A stretch of 64,000 nucleotides of DNA, taken from positions 2,914,001 through 2,978,000 of the forward strand of contig NZ_CP016170.1 in assembly GCF_001676705.1 (NCBI RefSeq). The letters run 5' to 3'. Of the stretch, positions 8,620-16,420 are shown one piece after another; the stretch's first letter is position 1, and every line of letters begins with the position of its first letter. The notes beneath the pieces were generated by a model. That model did no database searches and was not told the origin of the DNA. It saw only the letters and a list, made by a program, of their open reading frames with translations. The stretch is from Bordetella bronchialis. GTDB lineage: Bacteria > Pseudomonadota > Gammaproteobacteria > Burkholderiales > Burkholderiaceae_B. A program made the translations under genes and the position numbers.

Positions 8620-9534
8620 ATGCTTTCCTATCTGGCGTTCTCGCTTACCCTGGCCGCCGTGTACTGCCTGCTGGCCCTGGGCCTGACGGTGATCTGGGGC
8701 TATACCGGCATGGTCAACCTGGGCATCGTCGGCTTTTTCGCGGTGGGGGCCTACGCCTCGGCGATCGCCACCACGCAATGGGGCCTGCCCATACCGGCCG
8801 GCTGGATCCTGGGCGCGGCGGCCGCCGGCGTGGCGGGGGTGATACTGACGCACGCCACGCGCGGACTGCGCGGCGATTACCTGGCCATCGTCACGCTGGG
8901 CTTCGCGGAAACCATGCGCCTGGTGGCCCTGAACGAGAACTGGCTGACCAAGGGCGCCGAGGGCATTTCCGGCATACCGGGCCCGATGAAGGCCGCGCTG
9001 GGACCGTGGTTCAACACGGCCTACCTGCTGGCGGCATGGCTGATCGCCGCACTGGCGGCATGGATGCTGGCGCGGCTGGCCGCCAGTCCCTACGGCCGTG
9101 TCCTGCGCGCGATCCGCGACGATGACGTGGTGGCCCTGGTCGCCGGCAAGCCCGTGTCGCGCTACAAGGTGGCGGCCTTCGCCATCGGTACCGCGCTGGC
9201 AGGCCTGGCCGGCGCGCTCTACGCCCATTTCACGTCGTATATCGCTCCGGACCTGGTGGCGCCGCTGCTCACCATCTATGTCTTCCTGGCGGCCACGGCG
9301 GGCGGCAACAGCCGTCCCATGGGCGCCGTGGTGGGGGCACTGCTGGTCATGGCCTTGCTGGAAGGCACGCGCATGCTGGCGGAATTCACCTCGGCGCTAT
9401 CGGCGGTGCAGGCGGCCGCGCTGCGCGATTTCGTCATCGCGGCCGCCCTGGTCGCGCTATTGCAATTCCGCCCGCAAGGCATCCTGCCGGAACGCGTGCG
9501 TCCCGCGGGCCTTCCTCCCACTGACCGTGCATAG
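8620..9534 (+). CDS. livM: Branched-chain-type ABC transporter permease (LivM family)
   Basis: 304 residues with multiple hydrophobic helices and the LivM hallmarks TRGLRGDYLAIVTLGFAE and RAIRDDDVVA. AAAGG precedes the ATG. It completes the pore with LivH. The C-terminus (RPQGILPERV) matches the family's usual ending, so the gene is full length. Eight bp separate it from the GAF gene, which probably rides on the same transcript. Confidence 0.88.
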   Translation: MLSYLAFSLTLAAVYCLLALGLTVIWGYTGMVNLGIVGFFAVGAYASAIATTQWGLPIPAGWILGAAAAGVAGVILTHATRGLRGDYLAIVTLGFAETMRLVALNENWLTKGAEGISGIPGPMKAALGPWFNTAYLLAAWLIAALAAWMLARLAASPYGRVLRAIRDDDVVALVAGKPVSRYKVAAFAIGTALAGLAGALYAHFTSYIAPDLVAPLLTIYVFLAATAGGNSRPMGAVVGALLVMALLEGTRMLAEFTSALSAVQAAALRDFVIAAALVALLQFRPQGILPERVRPAGLPPTDRA

Positions 9535-9542
9535 GTAGCCAT

Positions 9543-10049
9543 ATGGAATCGAGAACCCTGCAATTGCTGCATCAAGCCTGCGGCGCCGTCGCCGCGCGCG
9601 GCGGCCGGGAAGCGCTGTACCGCGCCCTGGACCATGCGCTGGGCGAGCTGGTGGGCCATCGGCTGTTCACCATCCTGTATACGTCTCCGGACGCCCAGCA
9701 GGTCATCCGCCTGTACAGCAATCAGCCCGGCGCCTATCCCGTCAGCGGCGCCAAGAAAATGGGGCCCACGCCCTGGGGCGATCTGGTCATCAGGCGCGGC
9801 CAGCCCTATATCGGCAATACGGCCGACGACATCAGGTGGGCGTTCTTCGACCACGAATTGATCGCATCCCTGGGCTGCGATTCCGTGCTCAATATCCCGG
9901 TCGTGGTGGAAGGCAAGACGCTGGGCACCTTGAATCTGTTGCACCAGGCCGGATGGTATGAAGAGCGGCACGTGGCCCTTGCGACGCCGTTCGCCTATCT
10001 GCTCGCTCCGGTCTTCGAGGCGGTCAGGCACGAAGCAGGGCCGGCCTAG
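9543..10049 (+). CDS. Single-domain GAF protein
   Basis: 168 residues, almost entirely one GAF-type fold: predicted core strands include HRLFTILYTS, SVLNIPVVVEGKTLGTLNLLHQ and a helix near the C-terminus. There is no attached kinase, cyclase or DNA-binding domain. GAF domains bind small molecules such as aromatics or cyclic nucleotides, so a soluble sensor or ligand-binding role for the transported compound is possible. AGGTAG stands before the ATG and the gene is 8 bp from livM, so it belongs to the transport operon. Function beyond the fold is not known. Confidence 0.75.
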   Translation: MESRTLQLLHQACGAVAARGGREALYRALDHALGELVGHRLFTILYTSPDAQQVIRLYSNQPGAYPVSGAKKMGPTPWGDLVIRRGQPYIGNTADDIRWAFFDHELIASLGCDSVLNIPVVVEGKTLGTLNLLHQAGWYEERHVALATPFAYLLAPVFEAVRHEAGPA

Positions 10050-10332
10050 CGCCGCCGCGCGATGTCGTTGTGCGCATCGGTGCCGCGACGCGCGCGTGTC
10101 CAGGTTCGGCGTTAACCCCGACGTAGTGCGTGCGCGTAGCTGCGAAACGGTCACCGCCCGGGGCGCCAGGTCGGCCAGCCATGCGATAGCCGCCGCATAA
10201 TCGGCGACCCCGCATCGGAAGGATGCGACTTAAAGCCTAAAGCGGGGTAAACGCCCGTACGCGACCGACCGAGCACCTCCTACACTGGCGCTGTCGCGCC
10301 GCGGGCCATGTTCCCGCGCGGGGGAGGCCATC

Positions 10333-11391
10333 ATGTACGACGCCATTCGCCGGTTCCGTCCGGATTGTCTGCGGCAGGTGGCCCTGTGCATCGTGCTCGC
10401 ACTCATGGCCGCCGGCGCGATGGCACAGGAAGCCCTGCTGCCCTCATGGAACGACAGTCCCGCGCGACGCGCCATTATTTCTTTCGTGCAAGGCGCGGCT
10501 ACCGAAAACGGCGAGCATTTCGTCCCGCAGGCCGACCGCATCGCCGTCTTCGACAACGACGGTACCTTGTGGAGCGAGCAGCCGCTGTACTTCGAGCTGA
10601 TCTACTCGCTGGACGAGGTCAAGGCCATGGCGCCGACGCATCCCGACTGGAAAGAGCGCCAGCCCTACAAGGCGGTACTGGACAACGACCGGGAAGCGCT
10701 GGCGCAAGCGGGCCGCGCAGGGATGCTGGAGATCGTCGGCGTCACGCATACCGACATGACGACGCAGGCCTTCCTGGGCGATGTCAGGCGCTGGACGAAG
10801 ACGGCGCGGCATCCGCGCTTCAACCAGCCGTACACGAAATTGATCTATGCGCCCATGCTGGAGCTGCTGGATTATCTGCGCGCCAACGAGTTCAAAACCT
10901 ACATTGTTTCCGGCGGCGAGGTGGAATTCATGCGGGCGTGGGCCCAGGACGCCTACGGCATCCCGCCCGAGCAGGTCATCGGCAGTACGTTCGTCACCGA
11001 ATACCTGGTGCGGGACGGCCGTCCCGTGCTGATGAGAACGCCCAAGGTGGACCACGATAACGATGGCCCGGGCAAGCCTGTGTCGATCAACCGGTTCATC
11101 GGTCGCCAGCCGGTGTTCGCGTTCGGCAATTCCGACGGCGATTTGCAAATGCTGCAATGGACGGCGGACGGCTCCGGCAAGCGCTTCGCGGGATTGGTAC
11201 ACCATACGGATGCCGTGCGCGAGTGGGCGTACGACCGGGACTCGAAGATTGGCAGGCTGGACAAGGCGCTGGACGAGGCCCGGCTGCGCGGCTGGGCCGT
11301 CGTGGACATGAAGACGGACTGGAAGTGGATCTATCCCTTCGAGGCGCCGGATCGCGTGCGGGATGCCAGCGCGGCGCCGCCGGCCCGATAG
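10333..11391 (+). CDS. Exported HAD-superfamily phosphatase-like protein
   Basis: 352 residues with a hydrophobic signal peptide (about 1-31, ending GAMAQ), so it is probably periplasmic. HAD motif I is VFDNDGT (73-79, nucleophile Asp74); motif II lies around TYIVSGGEVEF and motif IV is FGNSDGDLQML. This matches exported phosphoserine-phosphatase-like HAD proteins. GGAGG precedes the ATG. Flanking genes are unrelated, and 283 bp upstream has no clear regulatory element. It probably removes phosphate from a small periplasmic substrate; the substrate is unknown. Confidence 0.8.
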   Translation: MYDAIRRFRPDCLRQVALCIVLALMAAGAMAQEALLPSWNDSPARRAIISFVQGAATENGEHFVPQADRIAVFDNDGTLWSEQPLYFELIYSLDEVKAMAPTHPDWKERQPYKAVLDNDREALAQAGRAGMLEIVGVTHTDMTTQAFLGDVRRWTKTARHPRFNQPYTKLIYAPMLELLDYLRANEFKTYIVSGGEVEFMRAWAQDAYGIPPEQVIGSTFVTEYLVRDGRPVLMRTPKVDHDNDGPGKPVSINRFIGRQPVFAFGNSDGDLQMLQWTADGSGKRFAGLVHHTDAVREWAYDRDSKIGRLDKALDEARLRGWAVVDMKTDWKWIYPFEAPDRVRDASAAPPAR

Positions 11392-11415
11392 GCGGCGGCC
11401 TGCGCCGCGGCCGCG

Positions 11416-11892
11416 CTATGGCGTTTTCGCCACCATCAGGTAGAAGATCGCCAGGAAGGCCACGAAGGCAGGGATACCCAGCAGGAACCAGATCCTGAAG
11501 TAGCGGCGATAGGCGGGCGGCAACCGCACCGGCGCGGCGGCGCCATCGCCCAGCGCCGCCATGGCCGTGTCGCGCAGCCGCACCTGCAGCCACACCACCG
11601 GCAGCCAGCAGGCGATCGCGACGACGTACAGGATCACGGAAACCCGTATCCACGTCGCTTCCATGCCCAGGCCGTAGCGCCACGCCAGCCAGGCGCCGCT
11701 GGCGGGCTGGATCACGGCCGTCGTGGCGGTGAACATCCAGTCGGCGCGCACGACGAAGCGCGCCACCGGGGCCACGACGCGGGCATCGCCATGCAGCGTC
11801 GCGGCCAGCAGATAGAAGGCGCTGCCTATGCCCGTGCCGAACAGCAGCGTGGACGACAGGATATGGATCCACTTGACGATCACGATGTCCAT
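11416..11892 (-). CDS. DUF2269-like integral membrane protein
   Basis: 158 residues with about four hydrophobic helices (starting KWIHILSSTLLFGTGIGSAFY), the pattern of DUF2269 proteins. The ATG at 11892 overlaps the end of the upstream SDR-DoxX gene by 13 nt, so the two are co-translated. Motifs HGDARVV and RADWMFTATTAVIQPASG fit the family. Role unknown; repeated association with SDR-DoxX fusions suggests a joint membrane-linked redox function, which is inference. Confidence 0.8.
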   Translation of the reverse strand: MDIVIVKWIHILSSTLLFGTGIGSAFYLLAATLHGDARVVAPVARFVVRADWMFTATTAVIQPASGAWLAWRYGLGMEATWIRVSVILYVVAIACWLPVVWLQVRLRDTAMAALGDGAAAPVRLPPAYRRYFRIWFLLGIPAFVAFLAIFYLMVAKTP

Positions 11893-13208
11893 GGCCGGTC
11901 TTCCAGTTCGTACAGCAGCCACAAGGCGGCCAGCATGGGCAGGTTCTTTACCAGCGGTCCGTAGGGATGCAGCCAGTACTCGGGCAGGCGCAGGCTGATG
12001 ATGGCCGTATAGCCCAGTATCAGCGCGCCTTGCGCCGCCCATATCCAGCGCGGGCGTCGCCGCATCAAAAGCGCCACGCCCAGCAGCAGGTCCAATGCGA
12101 TCGCGCCATATAGCGCGGCGGGTTGCCAGGCGGCGGGCACACCGGCGCGGTCCAGCAGCGCGTAGCTGCCTTGCAGCGGGTATCCGAACGCCGACACGGC
12201 GGCGGTCACCAGCCATACCACGGCGATGCTCCAGCGCAGCAGGGGCAGCAGCCATGCGGCGCGCGCCTGGGTGGCCAGGGCGCCGGCCCAGGAAGGGCCG
12301 ATGAAGCCCTGGGCCGGCCGCGGCGGTCGGCCCAGCAGCCGCCGCAGGGGCGCGGGATCGCCGGTATTGCCCCGTGCCAGCATCTCCAGCGCTTCGCTGT
12401 TGAACAAGGCGGCGCCCAGCCGGTCGCCCGCGCGGGCCAGGGCCTTCATGGCCGCGAGCGGAAGCGGCACATAGCGGGGCCCGCGCCGGATGCCCATTCC
12501 GGCGCGCAGGCACGCGTAGTACGAACGCAGCGTCAGGGCCGCCGGACCCACCAAAGGCAGCTCGCGCGGCATATCGCGCTCCGGCAAGGCCAGCAGGGCG
12601 GCCACCGCCTGGACCAGGTCGTCCACATGGACGGGTTGGATGCGGCTGTCGCCGTGCCCGGGCAAGGGGATCCACGGCAGGCTGGCGACCATCATGAAAA
12701 AGCGGCTGCTGGGACCGTCGGGCCCGAAGACCAGCGAAGGCTGCACGATGGCGTGCGCCATGCCCAGCGCGCGCAGGCTATCGTCGCCGGCTTTCTTGCT
12801 GCGGTGGTAGGCCGTGCGGGCGTGCTCGTCGGCGCCCAGGGCGGACAGCTGGATGACGCGCCGCACGCCCTGCGCGTGCGCCGCCAGGAACAGGGCGCGC
12901 GGCGCCAGTTCGTGGACGCGTTCCAGCGTGTTCGCGCCGCGCGAACGGAAGATGCCGGCGGCGTTGATGACGGCGTCGCAACCGCGGATCGCGTGGGTCC
13001 AGCGGTCCGGCGTCAGCGCGCTGGCGTAGTCCAGGGTTATCCATTCATGGCCGGCGCGCGCGTCGGCCGGCGGCGCCGGATCGTGGGCGGTGGCGTCGCG
13101 CGCGGGGGGCTTGCGGCTGACACAGCGCAGCTGGTGTCCCTGTGCCGACAAGGCGTCGGCCAGTCGGCGGCCGATGAATCCGGTTGCGCCGGTCAGTAGG
13201 ATCCTCAT
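11880..13208 (-). CDS. SDR epimerase/dehydrogenase fused to a C-terminal DoxX-like membrane domain
   Basis: 442 residues. Residues 1-290 form an NAD(P)-binding atypical short-chain dehydrogenase: TGATGFIG at 6-13, Ser122 and YHRSK (Tyr134, Lys138). Residues from about 310 contain four hydrophobic helices ending in YELEDRPWTS, a DoxX-like domain. The start at 13208 puts the Rossmann motif at residue 6; a longer frame upstream is not SDR-like. It is coupled to the DUF2269 gene downstream. The fusion places an oxidoreductase at the inner membrane. Substrate unknown. Confidence 0.85.
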   Translation of the reverse strand: MRILLTGATGFIGRRLADALSAQGHQLRCVSRKPPARDATAHDPAPPADARAGHEWITLDYASALTPDRWTHAIRGCDAVINAAGIFRSRGANTLERVHELAPRALFLAAHAQGVRRVIQLSALGADEHARTAYHRSKKAGDDSLRALGMAHAIVQPSLVFGPDGPSSRFFMMVASLPWIPLPGHGDSRIQPVHVDDLVQAVAALLALPERDMPRELPLVGPAALTLRSYYACLRAGMGIRRGPRYVPLPLAAMKALARAGDRLGAALFNSEALEMLARGNTGDPAPLRRLLGRPPRPAQGFIGPSWAGALATQARAAWLLPLLRWSIAVVWLVTAAVSAFGYPLQGSYALLDRAGVPAAWQPAALYGAIALDLLLGVALLMRRRPRWIWAAQGALILGYTAIISLRLPEYWLHPYGPLVKNLPMLAALWLLYELEDRPWTS

Positions 13209-13378
13209 GCGGTTCTCGCGGCAAGATGGTCGCCGGGCGGTCCGCAGTCTTCGTGCCCGTGCATCGGGATCGCCGGCCCTTGTGGCGCATACCGCCGTGG
13301 TCCGGCCTTCATGCGCGCCGGCGGGTACGCCTGTTGCGCGGCGTAGCAAGGCAGCGGACACGCCAGGGAGATCGCATC

Positions 13379-13552
13379 ATGACGCAGACCAACGACGCCT
13401 CCATGAATCCCGGGGACCAGGCGCCCCCCGGAACGCCCGGCACCGGCGAGGCGCCTTGCCCGGAATGCGGCGGCAGCGGGCGCAAGGACGACGCCGAGTG
13501 CGCCAATTGCGGCGGCACGGGCAAGATCGTCAAGGCGGTGGGCGGCGCATGA
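13379..13552 (+). CDS. Small DnaJ-type zinc-knuckle protein (57 aa)
   Basis: Two CxxCGGxG elements, CPECGGSG (Cys27, Cys30) and CANCGGTG (Cys41, Cys44), would bind one zinc ion as in the DnaJ cysteine-rich domain. The rest is disordered-looking and Pro/Gly/Thr-rich. GGGAG precedes the ATG. The stop overlaps the next gene's start (ATGA). It is not a known chaperone by itself; probably a zinc-ribbon accessory to the two membrane-associated proteins that follow. Confidence 0.75.
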   Translation: MTQTNDASMNPGDQAPPGTPGTGEAPCPECGGSGRKDDAECANCGGTGKIVKAVGGA

Positions 13553-14100
13553 GCAGCCACGACGCCCAACGCATCCCCGCGCTGTTGCGCGCCGCGCTAT
13601 GGTCCGGCAGCGTGGCCAGTCTGGCCTCGGTCGCGGTACTCGCGTATGCGGGGCGGCGCGAGCGCGCCAGCGCGCTGGCCCCGGTCAACGCGCCCAGCCA
13701 CTGGTTGTGGCGCGACGAAGCCCTGCATGAGCAAGGCTTTACGCTGCGGCACACGCTGCCCGGTTACCTCATTCACCACGGGTCCTCCGTGTTCTGGGCG
13801 GTTTTCTTCGAGCATCTGCTGCTCGACCGTCCCCACAATGCAGCCCGCGCGGCGGCGCTGGCGGCCGCCGTGGCCGGGGTGGCGGCCGGCGTCGACCTCA
13901 AGCTGACGCCCAAGCGGCTCACCCCCGGGTTCGAGCGCCAATTGCGTCCGCGGGCGCTCGTCGCCATGTATTCGGTTTTCGGCGCGGCCCTGTACGCGGC
14001 GCATGTATTGCGCCGCCGCTGGCCGGCGCGGATGCGGGAAGGCGGCAAGGGCGCGATCGTGCGCCATGCCATTGACAAGGAAATGCGGGAGTCGCCATGA
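13549..14100 (+). CDS. Membrane protein of unknown function
   Basis: 183 residues. Hydrophobic segments lie near residues 18-35, 75-90, 97-115 and 142-158. A polar stretch SHWLWRDEALHEQGFTLRHTL sits between the first two, and the tail is basic. I do not recognise a named family. Its start overlaps the stop of the zinc-knuckle gene and its stop overlaps the BON gene start, so the three proteins are translated together and probably work together. Confidence 0.75.
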   Translation: MSSHDAQRIPALLRAALWSGSVASLASVAVLAYAGRRERASALAPVNAPSHWLWRDEALHEQGFTLRHTLPGYLIHHGSSVFWAVFFEHLLLDRPHNAARAAALAAAVAGVAAGVDLKLTPKRLTPGFERQLRPRALVAMYSVFGAALYAAHVLRRRWPARMREGGKGAIVRHAIDKEMRESP

Positions 14101-14576
14101 AGAACCACACACTGGATTATCTGGTCGCCGCCGCGGTGGGCGCGGTGGCCATGTATTACTTCGACCCCGAGTTGGGACGGCGCCGCCGCGCGATGCTGCG
14201 GGATCAGGCCGGCGGGCGCGTCCGGGATGCCGATCATTACCTGCGGCGGCGGGCGCGTTGGGCCGGCGACAGGCTGCGCGGCATGGCGGCGCAGGCGCGC
14301 CATGTCATCGATGACGGCGGCGCACCGGCCAGCGACCGCAAGGTGCATGAGCGTGTCAGGGCGGCGATCGGCCGCGCGCTGAGTACGCCGGGCGCCATCG
14401 ACGTCAACGTCGCGGCCGGCAATGTCCTGCTGACAGGGCATGTCCTGTCGTCCGAGCGCGAAAAGCTCATATCGGCCGTGTCGGCCGTCGACGGGGTGGA
14501 GCGCGTTTCCGACCAGTTGTCCGAGTATGGCGAACCAGGCAATGTCCCGGAACTGCAGGGCGCGAACAAGGCCTGA
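14097..14576 (+). CDS. BON-domain protein
   Basis: 159 residues. A short N-terminal hydrophobic segment (LVAAAVGAVAMYYF) is followed by an Arg-rich linker with DPELGRRRRAMLRDQ, and a BON domain at about 80-150 with the core INVxxGxVxLTGxV pattern (DVNVAAGNVLLTGHV). BON domains bind phospholipid or glycan in the envelope and often appear in stress-response proteins. The gene overlaps its upstream neighbour by 4 nt. The membrane anchor is inferred from the hydrophobic segment. Confidence 0.82.
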   Translation: MKNHTLDYLVAAAVGAVAMYYFDPELGRRRRAMLRDQAGGRVRDADHYLRRRARWAGDRLRGMAAQARHVIDDGGAPASDRKVHERVRAAIGRALSTPGAIDVNVAAGNVLLTGHVLSSEREKLISAVSAVDGVERVSDQLSEYGEPGNVPELQGANKA

Positions 14577-14581
14577 CACCG

Positions 14582-14629
14582 CTCAGCCGCTCAGCCGCTC
14601 AGCCGCTCAGCCGCTCAGCCGCTCAGCCG
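14582..14629. repeat. Octamer tandem repeat, six perfect copies
   Basis: The unit CTCAGCCG is repeated six times without error, followed by a partial copy CTCAGC that enters the last codons of the ABC exporter gene (stop 14633-14631). It fills the space between two converging genes. Copy-number change here would alter only non-coding sequence plus possibly the exporter stop, since 8 is not a multiple of 3. Confidence 0.9.
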
Positions 14630-14630
14630 C

Positions 14631-16406
14631 TCAGCGCGTCGACAGGTTTTCCTCCAGCGGCTCCTGCAGGCTTTGCATGCGCCACAGCGCGCTGAACAGG
14701 CCGCCGCGCTCGCGCAGCGCATCGGGCGCGCCGTCCTCGACGATCCGGCCCTCGTCCAGCACGATGATGCGGTCGAAGGACGACAGCGTCGACAGGCGGT
14801 GCGCGACGGCGATCACGGTGCGGTTGCGCATCAACTGCCCCAGGGCCTGCTGCACCCGTTCTTCCGAGCGGCTGTCCAGGGCGGACGTCGCTTCGTCCAG
14901 CAAAAGGATGGGGGCGTTCTTCAGGAACGCCCTGGCCATGGACAGGCGCTGCCGCTGTCCGCCGGACAGCGAGGCGCCGCGCTCCACGAGCAGGGTCTGG
15001 TAGCCGTCCGGCAGGCGGTCGATGAACTCGTCGCAATGCGCCAGCCGCGCCGCCTCGTGGACCTCGTCGTCGCTGGCGTCCGGCCTGCCATAGCGGATGT
15101 TCTCCATCACGGTGCGGCGGAACAAGGGCACATCCTGCGGCACCACGGCGATCGCCTGGCGCAGGCTGTCGCGCGTCAGTCCCGCCACCGGCTGGCCGTC
15201 GAGCAGGATGCGGCCGGCGCCGACATCGTCCAGGCGCTGCAGCAGGTTCAACAGCGTGGACTTGCCCGCGCCGGATGCGCCCACCACGCCCACCTTCTGC
15301 CCCGCGGGAATGTGCAGGTCCAGCCCGCGGAAGACCACATGGCCGTCGGGATAGGCATAGTGCACGGCTTCGAATTCGATCTCGCCGCCCAAGGGTTGGT
15401 AGGGGCGGGCGTCCGGCCGGTCGCTCATGCCGTGCGGTTGGGCGACCACGCCCAGCATCTCGGCGATCACGCCGAACTGCTGGGCCGTCCCCACCAAGGC
15501 CAGCGCCAGGTCGCGCGAACCATGCAGGATGCGAAAGGCCAGGGCGCTGACCACCACCACGTCGCCGGTGGTCATGGTCCCGCCGCGCCAGGCGTGCAGG
15601 GCCCAAAGCAGCATCGTGCCGGCCATCAGCCACAGGCAGATATCGTGCAGCACGCGGGCCTTCTCCAGGTACATCCAGCTGCGCCGCTGCGCGCCCGCCT
15701 CCTGGTCCACCTGCCATCGCAGGCGCTTGCGCTCGAGGTGGCGCGCGGCAAAGGCCTGTACCGTCCAGATGTTGGAGACGGTATCGATGATCTCGCCGCC
15801 CACCCGAGAGGCGTGCATGCCGTAGGTTTCGTGCAGCTTGCGCCCGCGCACCCCGAACAGCACGATGACGGCCGCCACCGAGGCGACGAACAGCGTCAAG
15901 GCCAGGGCCAGCTTCCAGTCTATGGTCAGCAGCACGAGCGTGGCGCCGATGAACTCCACGCAGGGTGGCGTCACGTTCCAGGTCAGCGTCCCGTAGATCG
16001 TCGCGCTGGCCGTGGCGGTGGACGATATGCGGTTGCCCAGCGCGCCCGTCAGATGGCGCTTGAAGAAGGGCAGCGAGTGCCCGGTGAGATGGTCGAAAAG
16101 ATCGATGCGCATATCCGCGCACGAGGCCACGATGGTGCGGCAGCCCAGCCAGCCCGCCGAGCGCCACAGCGCGCTTTCCACGGCGATCAGGGCCAGGAAG
16201 AAGGCCAGCGGATGCCAGATGTCGGCCTGGGCGCGGTCCGGCGCCGACATGGCGTCGACGATCAGCTTCATGCCGTATTGCACGAGCACCGCGCAGCTTG
16301 CCGCGCCGACGATCAGCAGCGCCAGGGCGGAGAAGCTGCAGGGCCTGGCCCGGACATAGCTGAACAGGAAGGCCAGGGGACGCGAGGGAATGGTGGTGGC
16401 GGGCAT
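14631..16406 (-). CDS. ABC exporter, fused membrane and ATPase domains
   Basis: 591 residues: six-helix membrane domain (about 1-320) then a nucleotide-binding domain with Walker A GASGAGKST, signature LSGGQRQRL, Walker B ILLLDEATSAL and H-loop VAHRLSTL. This is the half-transporter layout of MsbA and of cyclic-glucan exporters; it should work as a homodimer. The start at 16406 (MPATTIPSRP) lies 14 bp after the glycosidase stop; sequence upstream in frame is not transporter-like. It is last in an operon with a GH1-like enzyme and a glycosyltransferase-UGM fusion, so it probably exports a glycan or glycolipid made by them. Its stop codon borders an octamer repeat. Confidence 0.88.
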   Translation of the reverse strand: MPATTIPSRPLAFLFSYVRARPCSFSALALLIVGAASCAVLVQYGMKLIVDAMSAPDRAQADIWHPLAFFLALIAVESALWRSAGWLGCRTIVASCADMRIDLFDHLTGHSLPFFKRHLTGALGNRISSTATASATIYGTLTWNVTPPCVEFIGATLVLLTIDWKLALALTLFVASVAAVIVLFGVRGRKLHETYGMHASRVGGEIIDTVSNIWTVQAFAARHLERKRLRWQVDQEAGAQRRSWMYLEKARVLHDICLWLMAGTMLLWALHAWRGGTMTTGDVVVVSALAFRILHGSRDLALALVGTAQQFGVIAEMLGVVAQPHGMSDRPDARPYQPLGGEIEFEAVHYAYPDGHVVFRGLDLHIPAGQKVGVVGASGAGKSTLLNLLQRLDDVGAGRILLDGQPVAGLTRDSLRQAIAVVPQDVPLFRRTVMENIRYGRPDASDDEVHEAARLAHCDEFIDRLPDGYQTLLVERGASLSGGQRQRLSMARAFLKNAPILLLDEATSALDSRSEERVQQALGQLMRNRTVIAVAHRLSTLSSFDRIIVLDEGRIVEDGAPDALRERGGLFSALWRMQSLQEPLEENLSTR

Positions 16407-16420
16407 GGCTGGGAAACGGC

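Noticed and set aside
11393..11410. GC stem between the HAD gene and DUF2269 gene as a terminator
   Set aside because: The region is uniformly G/C so stems are expected by chance; no T-tract.
14582..14629. CRISPR-like array
   Set aside because: Units are 8 bp with no spacers, so it is a simple tandem repeat.
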